From assembly GCA_026391115.1 (NCBI GenBank), contig JAPLER010000215.1, positions 1 through 7,516 on the forward strand: 7,516 nucleotides of DNA, in the 5' to 3' direction. How positions within the stretch are numbered: the first letter of the stretch is position 1; the number at the start of each line of letters is the position of its first letter. The notes under the pieces were generated by a model that searched no databases, was not told the DNA's origin, and was given only the letters and a program-made list of their open reading frames with translations. The translations under genes were made by a program, and so were the position numbers. Below, in pieces: positions 1-5,057 of the stretch. This stretch comes from Bacteroidota bacterium. Its GTDB lineage: Bacteria; Bacteroidota; Bacteroidia; Chitinophagales; Chitinophagaceae.

Positions 1-72
1 ATCAATAGATATTATGAAATTAAATTTTGTTAAAATTAAGCGAAGTTCGAAAAAAATATAGCAAGATGGCAT

Positions 73-112
73 AAAAAAAGCGATTTCAACAAGGTTGAAA
101 CCGCTTTTTTTT
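73..112 (-). terminator. Rho-independent terminator after rplL
   Basis: Bases 73-90 pair with 94-111 around the three-base loop AAG, giving a stem of up to 18 bp including A/T flanks, with a run of seven T on the minus-strand transcript after the GC part. The one imperfect pair (83 with 101, A opposite C on the plus strand) becomes a U-G wobble in the minus-strand RNA, so the stem is continuous only in the rplL direction. It lies about 30 bases past the rplL stop and should end the ribosomal operon transcript. With A and T runs on both sides it could also work on plus-strand transcripts. Any rpoB gene further downstream would need readthrough or its own promoter. Confidence 0.9.
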
Positions 113-141
113 GAATGTATTGGACTAGAATTAGTCGTAAA

Positions 142-516
142 TTACTTTACTTCTACTTCAGCACCTGCTTCTTTTAATTTACCAGCAACTTCATCAGCTT
201 CTGCTTTTGAAACGCCTTCTTTAACTGCTTTAGGAGCGCCATCAACTAAGTCTTTTGCTTCTTTCAAGCCTAAGCCAGTCAATTCTTTAACGATCTTAAC
301 TACAGTCAATTTGCTAGCACCACCGCTAACTAAAATAACATCAAAAGCAGTTTTTTCTTCTACTGCTGCTGCTGCTTCTCCACCACCTGCTGCAACTACA
401 ACTGCTGCTGCTGCTGGCTCAATACCGTAATCAGCTTTTAATACATCAGCTAATTCTTGAACTTGTTTTACCGTTAAACCTACTAGGGTTTCGGCTAATG
501 CTTTAATGTCTGCCAT
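142..516 (-). CDS. rplL: 50S ribosomal protein L7/L12
   Basis: L7/L12 is the multicopy stalk protein that recruits and stimulates translation GTPases (EF-Tu, EF-G, IF2) on the large subunit. The 124-residue length is normal for the family. Residues 1-33 form the dimerising N-terminal domain that binds L10; residues 34-56 are the flexible Ala/Gly-rich hinge; residues 57-124 are the C-terminal factor-binding domain, with the hallmark TGLGLKEAKDLVDGAP at about 80-95. The ATG at 516 gives the expected MADIKALAETLVGL start. There is no Shine-Dalgarno sequence, only an A-rich stretch, as is usual in Bacteroidota. It is the last gene of the cluster, 174 bp after rplJ and before the terminator at 73-112. 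The long structured spacer before it may help rplL be made in excess over rplJ, which is an inference. Confidence 0.98.
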   Translation of the reverse strand: MADIKALAETLVGLTVKQVQELADVLKADYGIEPAAAAVVVAAGGGEAAAAVEEKTAFDVILVSGGASKLTVVKIVKELTGLGLKEAKDLVDGAPKAVKEGVSKAEADEVAGKLKEAGAEVEVK

Positions 517-690
517 TTTTTTACTTTTTTAAACCGCTTTCATTGTTGTTAAAACTCCAGCGGATGTTATTTAATATGCCACTTTTTAACCTCAGGGGCG
601 TTGGTTAGTTTTTTTGAAGTTTAGAGTTTAAGGTTTTAAGTTCAAAGTTGTTGAAACACTGAACATTTTGAACATTGAACTTTTAAACAA
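517..690 (-). promoter_or_regulatory. rplJ-rplL spacer with two inverted repeats
   Basis: No gene fits in this 174-bp spacer. Just before rplL, CCGCT (534-538) and AGCGG (559-563) can pair around a 20-base loop, ending about 17 bases before the rplL start codon. Further upstream, AAGTTCAAAGTT (638-649) pairs with AACATTGAACTT (671-682) with one mismatch, inside a stretch of repeated GTTTA/GTTCA and GAACATT words (619-688). In the mRNA these would form stem-loops between rplJ and rplL. They could act as a processing or attenuation site setting the L10 to L7/L12 ratio, or simply be a common intergenic repeat. No Bacteroidetes consensus promoter was found here. Confidence 0.45.
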
Positions 691-1323
691 TTATTCTGCC
701 GTTGGTGCTGCATCGTCAGCTGCTGCCGGAGCTTCTTCAGCAACTACTGCTGCTGGTGCTTCTGCAACTGCTACAGGCTCTGCTGCAACCTCAACTGCTG
801 CTTCAGCTGTTGGAGGAGTTACAACGCCACCTTTTTCGTGATGGTGCAATAAAGCAGCCAATACACGTTTAGCAGGGCTTTGTAATAATCCAATTACTTC
901 ACCAATTAACTCATTCTTAGTTTTGATTTGAGTTAAGGCTTTTAATTGAGTATCGCCAGTGTAAATATCTCCGTTGATAAAAGCAGCTTTCAATTCTGGT
1001 TTTTCGCCATTATTGTTTGATTTTCTGAAAGAAGAAATAATCAAAGCAGGCTCTTTAGGATTATCGCTGAACATCAACGCTGTTACTTTGTGTAAACTAT
1101 CGTAAACACCAGAATATTTTTCAGCATCTAATTGCTCTAAAGCCTTTCTGATTAAGGTATTTTTAGCAACTTTCATTTCTACTTGTTTATCAAAACAAGA
1201 TTTACGCAATTTGCCAACCTGAGCTACTGTTAGAGACTCAGTATCTGTAACGTAGAAGTTACTGTATTGTGAAAATTTCTCTTTAAGAGCAACGATCACT
1301 TCGTTTTTTTGTTCTTTAGTCAT
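691..1323 (-). CDS. rplJ: 50S ribosomal protein L10, with long Ala/Glu-rich C-terminal tail
   Basis: L10 anchors L7/L12 dimers to the ribosome next to L11, and in well-studied bacteria its complex with L7/L12 represses its own mRNA. Residues 1-165 are an ordinary L10: N-terminal MTKEQKNEVIVALKEKF, the rRNA-binding part with VEMKVAKNTLIRKAL at about 48-62, and the helix that binds L7/L12 around 137-162 (SPAKRVLAALL). At 210 residues it is about 40 longer than usual. The extra residues, about 168-210, are almost only Ala, Glu, Val, Pro and Asp, similar in make-up to the L7/L12 hinge. The ATG at 1323 matches the family start; no Shine-Dalgarno sequence is visible. It sits 138 bp after rplA and 174 bp before rplL. 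Confidence 0.97.
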   Translation of the reverse strand: MTKEQKNEVIVALKEKFSQYSNFYVTDTESLTVAQVGKLRKSCFDKQVEMKVAKNTLIRKALEQLDAEKYSGVYDSLHKVTALMFSDNPKEPALIISSFRKSNNNGEKPELKAAFINGDIYTGDTQLKALTQIKTKNELIGEVIGLLQSPAKRVLAALLHHHEKGGVVTPPTAEAAVEVAAEPVAVAEAPAAVVAEEAPAAADDAAPTAE

Positions 1324-1362
1324 TACTAAAATTTATTTTGTAAAACCAAGGTCATTTGAGTT

Positions 1363-1433
1363 TTAGGAATTTGGAATTTGGAATTTGCAATTATTTTTAT
1401 ACTAATACCTAATTACAAGTTCCTAATACCTAA
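1363..1433 (-). repeat. GGAATTT tandem repeat and inverted repeat in rplA-rplJ spacer
   Basis: The spacer 1324-1461 has three perfect tandem copies of GGAATTT at 1366-1386, then two copies of CTAATACCTAA at 1402-1412 and 1423-1433, 21 bases apart. The left end TTAGGAATTTG (1363-1373) is complementary to CAAGTTCCTAA (1416-1426) at 10 of 11 positions, so the two repeat types face each other as arms of a hairpin with a loop of about 42 bases. This is the L10 leader, where autoregulation would be expected, but I do not recognise a known L10-binding structure. Confidence 0.6.
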
Positions 1434-1461
1434 CCCCATCACTTGGCTTTTAGTGTTTTAA

Positions 1462-2154
1462 TTAGTTCATTAATCCTTTTGTTTCAATCATAATACCAGG
1501 ACTCATACTGCTAGCCATTGAAATTGCTTTCAAGTAAGTTCCTTTAGCAGCAGAAGGTTTTAATTTTGCGATAGCGTTGATTAGTTCTGTACTGTTTTCT
1601 GCAATTTTCTCAGGAGAGAAAGAAACTCTTCCTATTGATGCGTGAACAATACCAGTTTTATCAACTTTAAACGCAATTTTACCACCTTTTACGTCATTAA
1701 CAGCAGCAGCAACATCATTTGTTACAGTTCCTGTTTTAGGATTTGGCATCAAGTTACGAGGTCCTAATACTTTACCTAATTTACCAATTTTAGGCATTAC
1801 TGATGGAGTAGCAACGATTACGTCGATATCGGTCCAACCGCCTTCAATTTTTGTGATGAATTCATCTAATCCAACAAAATCGGCTCCAGCAGCTTTTGCA
1901 TCAGCTTCTTTATCTGGAGTACAAAGTACTAATACTCTTTTTGTTTTACCAGTTCCGTGAGGTAATGAAACTGTACCACGAACTTGTTGGTCAGCTTTTT
2001 TAGGATCTACTCCTAAACGAATGTGTAAGTCAACTGAACTATCGAATTTTGTACAGTTAATTTGTTTTACTAATGAAGATGCTTCTTTTAAGCTATACGC
2101 CTTGTTAGAATCCACCTTAGTATTTGCAACTTTTCTTTTTTTAGTTAAAGACAT
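1462..2154 (-). CDS. rplA: 50S ribosomal protein L1
   Basis: L1 binds the mobile L1 stalk of 23S rRNA near the E site and helps deacylated tRNA leave; in many bacteria it also represses translation of the rplK-rplA mRNA. The 230-residue length is normal (229-234). The signature region KIGKLGKVLGPRNLMPNP is at about 122-139, followed by KTGTVTNDV. RNA-contacting N-terminal sequence lies around 36-48 and the C-terminal half returns to the same domain (HASIGRVSFSPEKI, about 171-184; KGTYLKAISMASSMSPGI, about 204-221). The ATG at 2154 gives the family start MSLTKKRKVA. It follows rplK by only 25 bp, so the two are surely co-transcribed and probably regulated together. Confidence 0.98.
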   Translation of the reverse strand: MSLTKKRKVANTKVDSNKAYSLKEASSLVKQINCTKFDSSVDLHIRLGVDPKKADQQVRGTVSLPHGTGKTKRVLVLCTPDKEADAKAAGADFVGLDEFITKIEGGWTDIDVIVATPSVMPKIGKLGKVLGPRNLMPNPKTGTVTNDVAAAVNDVKGGKIAFKVDKTGIVHASIGRVSFSPEKIAENSTELINAIAKLKPSAAKGTYLKAISMASSMSPGIMIETKGLMN

Positions 2155-2179
2155 TGTTATTTAATTTTAAGGTGAATAA

Positions 2180-2623
2180 TTAGTTTTCCCAAGGGGCTGT
2201 TCCATCAATTGTTAAACCCATAGAACGTGCAGTTCCTGCAACCATTTTCATTGCAGATTCTTTAGTAAAACAGTTCATATCTGGCATTTTATCTAAAGCA
2301 ATAGCCTCAATTTGAGCCCAATTCACTTTTCCAATTTTTGCACGATTACTTTCTTTACTACCTTTCTGAATTTTTGCTGCTTCCATTAACTGGATTGGAG
2401 CTGGTGCAGTTTTAATAACGAAGTCGAAAGACTTGTCAGTATATACTGTTAACAAAACAGGAACGATTTTTCCTAATTTGTCCTGAGTTCTAGCATTGAA
2501 TTGCTTACAGCACTCCATAACGTTTACGCCTTTTGAACCTAAGGCAGGTCCAATTGGAGGTGCAGGATTCGCCTGACCACCTTTGGCTTGTAGCTTTACA
2601 TAGCCACTAATTTCTTTTGCCAT
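2180..2623 (-). CDS. rplK: 50S ribosomal protein L11
   Basis: L11 forms the GTPase-associated centre with L10 and helices 43-44 of 23S rRNA, and is needed for RelA activation by uncharged tRNA where RelA exists. At 147 residues it is slightly longer than the 141-residue E. coli protein, with a few extra residues at the C-terminus (TIDGTAPWEN). The N-terminal domain shows the Pro-rich QANPAPPIGPALGSKGVNVM at about 18-36; the rRNA-binding C-terminal domain ends with DMNCFTKESAMKMVAGTARS at about 115-134. The ATG at 2623 gives MAKEISGYVKLQAKGG. It is the first gene of the cluster, behind the promoter at 2775-2805. Normally nusG is directly upstream; here the neighbour upstream is the sigma/anti-sigma operon. 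Confidence 0.98.
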   Translation of the reverse strand: MAKEISGYVKLQAKGGQANPAPPIGPALGSKGVNVMECCKQFNARTQDKLGKIVPVLLTVYTDKSFDFVIKTAPAPIQLMEAAKIQKGSKESNRAKIGKVNWAQIEAIALDKMPDMNCFTKESAMKMVAGTARSMGLTIDGTAPWEN

Positions 2624-2655
2624 TGTGTTGTGATTTAATTGGTGATAACGAACTA

Positions 2656-2700
2656 ATAATTTAAAATTTTAAATTATGAATGTTAAATTAATTCAACATT
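2656..2700 (-). repeat. Two adjacent palindromes in the rplK leader
   Basis: Bases 2656-2677 are a perfect 22-bp palindrome made only of A and T (centre AAAATTTT). Directly after it, 2679-2700 is a second 22-bp palindrome with arms AATGTT and AACATT around AATTAATT and a single mismatched pair. Both fall inside the rplK 5' untranslated region, about 33-77 bases before the start codon. Words related to AACATT and GCATT continue to 2721. They may form weak AU hairpins in the leader RNA or be a degenerate intergenic repeat. Confidence 0.65.
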
Positions 2701-2721
2701 TTGCATTTAAAATTCAGCATT

Positions 2722-2738
2722 ACTTGGTTCTCCCAAGT
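2722..2738 (-). promoter_or_regulatory. Leader hairpin with GGGAG, candidate L1 autoregulation site
   Basis: In the minus-strand RNA this reads ACTTGG-GAGAA-CCAAGT, a 6-bp stem with a five-base loop, GC-richer than everything around it. The strand contains TTGGGAG followed by ACCAA, which resembles the GUGGGAG...UACCAC base of the L1-binding helix in 23S rRNA. Known L11-operon leaders in other bacteria mimic that site so that free L1 shuts off rplK-rplA translation. Its place, about 100 bases before rplK and some 30 bases after the predicted transcription start, suits such a role. The mimic is short, so this is a suggestion from motif resemblance only. Confidence 0.4.
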
Positions 2739-2774
2739 TCCATCTTTAAAAAGAACTTTTTATTTTTGGGTTTG

Positions 2775-2814
2775 CAAAAGTAGGGGGTTGCAATTTTCTG
2801 CCAAATTTTTTTTT
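2775..2814 (-). promoter_or_regulatory. Bacteroidetes-type housekeeping promoter for rplK-rplA-rplJ-rplL
   Basis: On the minus strand, TTTG (2805-2802) is followed after exactly 19 bases by TACTTTTG (2782-2775). This is a full match to the TTTG / TAnnTTTG consensus described for the primary sigma factor of Bacteroidetes, with normal spacing. Directly upstream of the TTTG box is an unbroken A9 run (2814-2806), placed like an UP element of a strong ribosomal promoter. Transcription should start near 2768, giving a leader of about 145 nt before rplK. Confidence 0.8.
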
Positions 2815-2842
2815 ACATTTAATAAAAAAAAACTTGCTTGAA
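2806..2842. other. A/T-run spacer after the barrel gene, no clear terminator
   Basis: Between the restored stop codon of the barrel gene (2843) and the rplK promoter there is a T9 run (2806-2814) and an A9 run (2824-2832) separated by nine bases. They could pair, but with no GC in the stem this is not a convincing terminator. Some transcription from the sigma-factor operon may therefore run on into the ribosomal cluster. Confidence 0.4.
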
Positions 2843-2859
2843 TTATTTCTTTTTGCCAA

Positions 2860-4293
2860 TCAAATTGTATTTAATACCAAGTTGTAAGCCAGTTGAGGAC
2901 ATTCGCATAGATACACCTCCAATATTTTTGTGGGTAATTGTATATATTGTTCTGCTGTTAAAGTAAAATATTTGTTTATTGGAAATTGATACCCCAAGCT
3001 TGCATTAAACATTGTAAAATCGGTTGTCTTTTTTTCAAAATCCAATGATTTATAGACAGGAGAACCTGTGCCATAATCTAAGTTTAACGTATAGTTTTCT
3101 TTAGCAAAAAATAATTTACTGATTCCAGCTGTACAAAAAAAGCCTGTATTAGGTTTTTCGCTAAACTGATAACGTATTGAAATTGGAATCTCCAAAACAG
3201 AAACATCTACATAAGCCCCTCTGATGTATTTATTCCAAACCAAATTTGGACCTTCATAAATAAGTTGATTTGATTTTAATTCAAATTGCTTATTACCATA
3301 CCCAAAGCCTGTTTGAAAACTCACTTCATTTGACACATTAAATCCCAAAATAAAATTATAACCCATTTTTAAATCGGCAATTCTAGGTCTGCTTGAATAA
3401 GAAATATTGCTTGCAATATTTCCACCAATGTACCATCTGCTTGGCAAAGGAATTTCCGGATAAACTGTCATTAACTTAATTGGATAAGGTTCATATAAAC
3501 TTAGGTCTGGCTTTGGAATCTTTGCTGCTTCAATTTCGGCTAGTTTAAACTTAGGCAAAAATCTGTTGTGCATTTGTATTGAGTTATAATTTGCAATTGA
3601 CTTGGAATTTGAATTCTTAACCCCATAAATTGTACTTACAGATTTAGAAACTGTTTCTGTATTATGCGAATTGGGTTTAGCCGTTTCTGTATGTTTTGCT
3701 TTTACACTATTAGCCTTATTTATTGCCTCATCTAAAGTTTTTTGTTCATTTTCTAGATTTTTATTATCTAAATTATTAAAAACAGTATTATTTGTATTTA
3801 TATGATTTTCAATATTTAATTTACTTATTTTAATTTTTTCTTGACTTTTATTTTTAATAAATAAATTATTTGAATTTTGATAATGAATTGATTTGTTTAA
3901 TTCGATACCTTTATTCTTTAAGTTGTTTATATCTGCATCATCATTTGCATTTATAGTATCATTTTTTATACCCTTATCATTTGTTTTTAAATCATTTAAA
4001 TTATTTTGCTCTTTATTTATTATATATAAATTTAATCTATTACTTTTTTGTTCAATTTTATTTTCAGCAACATTCTTAGCTGAATTATTATTATACAAAT
4101 AAAACCCTAAAAAAGCAACACAAACTGCAGTTATTGAAAACCAAATAAGAGGTTTCTTTTTATTATTGTTACCAAATTCACTATTAAGCTTTTGGTTCAT
4201 TAAATTCCAAGCAGCTTCATTGAATGGCAACTCAAAATTTGCAGCAGATTCCTTAAGGGAAGAATCTAATTGATTATTTTCTATGTTGTTCAT
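2860..4293 (-). CDS. Putative dual-membrane-spanning anti-sigma factor (Dma-like), barrel end frameshifted
   Basis: The likely role is to hold the ECF sigma factor encoded just upstream and release it on an envelope signal. Seen in the sequence: a short hydrophilic N-terminus with PFNEAAWNLMNQKL (23-36), a motif style common in Bacteroidetes anti-sigma-like proteins; KKK then one membrane helix (about 49-67); a low-complexity Asn/Lys/Ile-rich linker (about 68-285), long enough to cross the periplasm; and from about 287 (WYIGGNIASNISYS) alternating strands of a small outer-membrane barrel of the PorT/OmpA-like kind. Such proteins spanning both membranes were described in Bacteroides thetaiotaomicron as Dma anti-sigma factors, linked to vesiculation; I recall this from the literature and infer the match from architecture. 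The ATG at 4293 overlaps the sigma stop codon as ATGA. In the frame given, residues 457-477 are not barrel-like. A -1 shift at 2925-2929 gives 27 residues containing STGLQLGIKYNLIG, ending at 2843, for a 483-residue protein. Confidence 0.8.
   Translation of the reverse strand: MNNIENNQLDSSLKESAANFELPFNEAAWNLMNQKLNSEFGNNNKKKPLIWFSITAVCVAFLGFYLYNNNSAKNVAENKIEQKSNRLNLYIINKEQNNLNDLKTNDKGIKNDTINANDDADINNLKNKGIELNKSIHYQNSNNLFIKNKSQEKIKISKLNIENHINTNNTVFNNLDNKNLENEQKTLDEAINKANSVKAKHTETAKPNSHNTETVSKSVSTIYGVKNSNSKSIANYNSIQMHNRFLPKFKLAEIEAAKIPKPDLSLYEPYPIKLMTVYPEIPLPSRWYIGGNIASNISYSSRPRIADLKMGYNFILGFNVSNEVSFQTGFGYGNKQFELKSNQLIYEGPNLVWNKYIRGAYVDVSVLEIPISIRYQFSEKPNTGFFCTAGISKLFFAKENYTLNLDYGTGSPVYKSLDFEKKTTDFTMFNASLGYQFPINKYFTLTAEQYIQLPTKILEVYLCECPQLAYNLVLNTI
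2925..2929 (-). other. Frameshift site at A5 homopolymer near the barrel C-terminus
   Basis: On the coding strand the gene reads ACA AAA ATA TTG (codons 455-458). Re-reading one A after codon 456, or adding a sixth A to the run, gives AAA AAT ATT GGA GGT (KNIGGV) and then MRMSSTGLQLGIKYNL, a textbook final beta-strand of a Bacteroidetes outer-membrane barrel, stopping with TAA at 2843-2845. The frame as given has Cys-containing, non-barrel residues (VYLCECPQLAYN) before its TGA at 2860. A one-base loss is therefore strongly suggested; whether it is a sequencing error, a true mutation or slippage cannot be told here. Confidence 0.8.
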
Positions 4294-4862
4294 ACAATCT
4301 GTTTATATTTTTTTTCGATTAATTTAATAATTATTTGCCTTGCTTTAAATAAATTTGACTTTGAAGTTCCTGTTGAAATGTTCAATTTTATGGAGATTTC
4401 ATCGTGACTTAATCCATCAATAATATTCATATTAAAAACCAATTTATACATTGGTGATAATTGATTAGTTAAAGCAACTATTTCGTGATAACTCAATTTA
4501 TCAACTGGCGTCTCTTCATCGTATTCTATATGTTCAATATTTTCATCACTATACCCTAACCTTATTTTGTCACGCATTTTTTTTCTGTAATAATCTACGC
4601 TAGTATGCACCATAATTGCTCTTATCCAAGACATTAACCTAGATTCTAGGTGAGCAACGCCAGTATCAAACTTATCAATTTCCTTATATATTTTTAAAAA
4701 ACCATCATTCACTACTTCTAGTAATTCATCATTATTGGCAACATATCTATTGCAAATAGCGGCAGAATACCCATAAAAATTTTTGTAAAAATCTTTCTGA
4801 GATATTCTATGGCGGCTAATACAACCCATCACAATAATATTTAAATCATTGTTGCTAAGCAA
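4290..4862 (-). CDS. ECF-type RNA polymerase sigma factor (sigma-70 family)
   Basis: This directs RNA polymerase to a stress or envelope regulon and is probably controlled by the membrane protein encoded next. Of its 190 residues, about 24-94 are region 2 (NDGFLKIYKEIDKFD at 52-66, then SRLMSWIRAIMVHTSVDYYRKK at 74-95 for -10 recognition and melting), and about 127-180 are region 4 with the helix-turn-helix DGLSHDEISIKLNISTGTSK (149-168) for -35 binding. Length and two-domain layout are normal for ECF factors. No in-frame ATG lies between the upstream stop (4875-4877) and the TTG at 4862. The only early ATG (4829, residue 12) would remove residues aligning with the usual N-terminal helix before GC(I), so TTG is preferred but not certain. 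The stop overlaps the next start as ATGA, implying translational coupling. I recognise the family but not the specific sigma factor. Confidence 0.93.
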   Translation of the reverse strand: MLSNNDLNIIVMGCISRHRISQKDFYKNFYGYSAAICNRYVANNDELLEVVNDGFLKIYKEIDKFDTGVAHLESRLMSWIRAIMVHTSVDYYRKKMRDKIRLGYSDENIEHIEYDEETPVDKLSYHEIVALTNQLSPMYKLVFNMNIIDGLSHDEISIKLNISTGTSKSNLFKARQIIIKLIEKKYKQIV

Positions 4863-5057
4863 GAGGGTATGTTTTTATATTACTTCGTTAAAAAAATGAT
4901 TTTGGTTGCCTGCAAGGCAAACTATTTTAGCTAATTTAATAATTTATATGCTGAAATATAAAATTTATTTTGCAATAGTCTATATCTAAAGCATAAACTT
5001 AATCATATTACAAGCATTTTTGTAAAACGCTTACATTTATCATTCAAAAAATTACCA
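4863..5057. other. Divergent spacer between sigma operon and acylase gene
   Basis: This 195-bp AT-rich spacer must hold the start signals for both divergent transcripts. Searching both strands for TAnnTTTG with an upstream TTTG finds only single-mismatch -7-like words (for example TTATTTTG at 4965-4972 and CATTTTTG at 5015-5022) with no partner box at the right distance. The only GC-richer element is an inverted repeat, TTGCC-TGCAA-GGCAA, at 4906-4920, lying 44 bases upstream of the sigma start codon. It could be an operator or part of an alternative-sigma promoter; its arms are only 5 bp. Confidence 0.4.

Noticed and set aside
95..430. Plus-strand open frame of 111 codons
   Set aside because: It is antisense to rplL; the Ser/Ala/Thr-rich product mirrors the GCT-type repeats of the L7/L12 hinge and has no family features.
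1366..1433. Possible CRISPR-like array in the rplA-rplJ spacer
   Set aside because: The repeat units are 7 and 11 bases, there are no spacers of regular unique sequence and no cas genes.
2806..2832. T9/A9 pair as a terminator of the sigma operon
   Set aside because: The stem would be A-U only; the A9 on the minus strand is better explained as an upstream element of the rplK promoter.
2925..2931. Programmed -1 frameshift in the barrel gene as the favoured explanation
   Set aside because: The zero-frame codons ACA AAA ATA do not form a canonical X XXY YYZ slippery heptamer, and no clear stimulatory hairpin is seen in the short remaining stretch; a missing base in the run is simpler.
3893..4102. 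Plus-strand open frame giving a hydrophobic Phe/Leu/Ser-rich peptide
   Set aside because: It is the complement of the Asn/Lys-rich linker of the barrel protein; AT-rich antisense DNA yields such pseudo-membrane peptides by chance.
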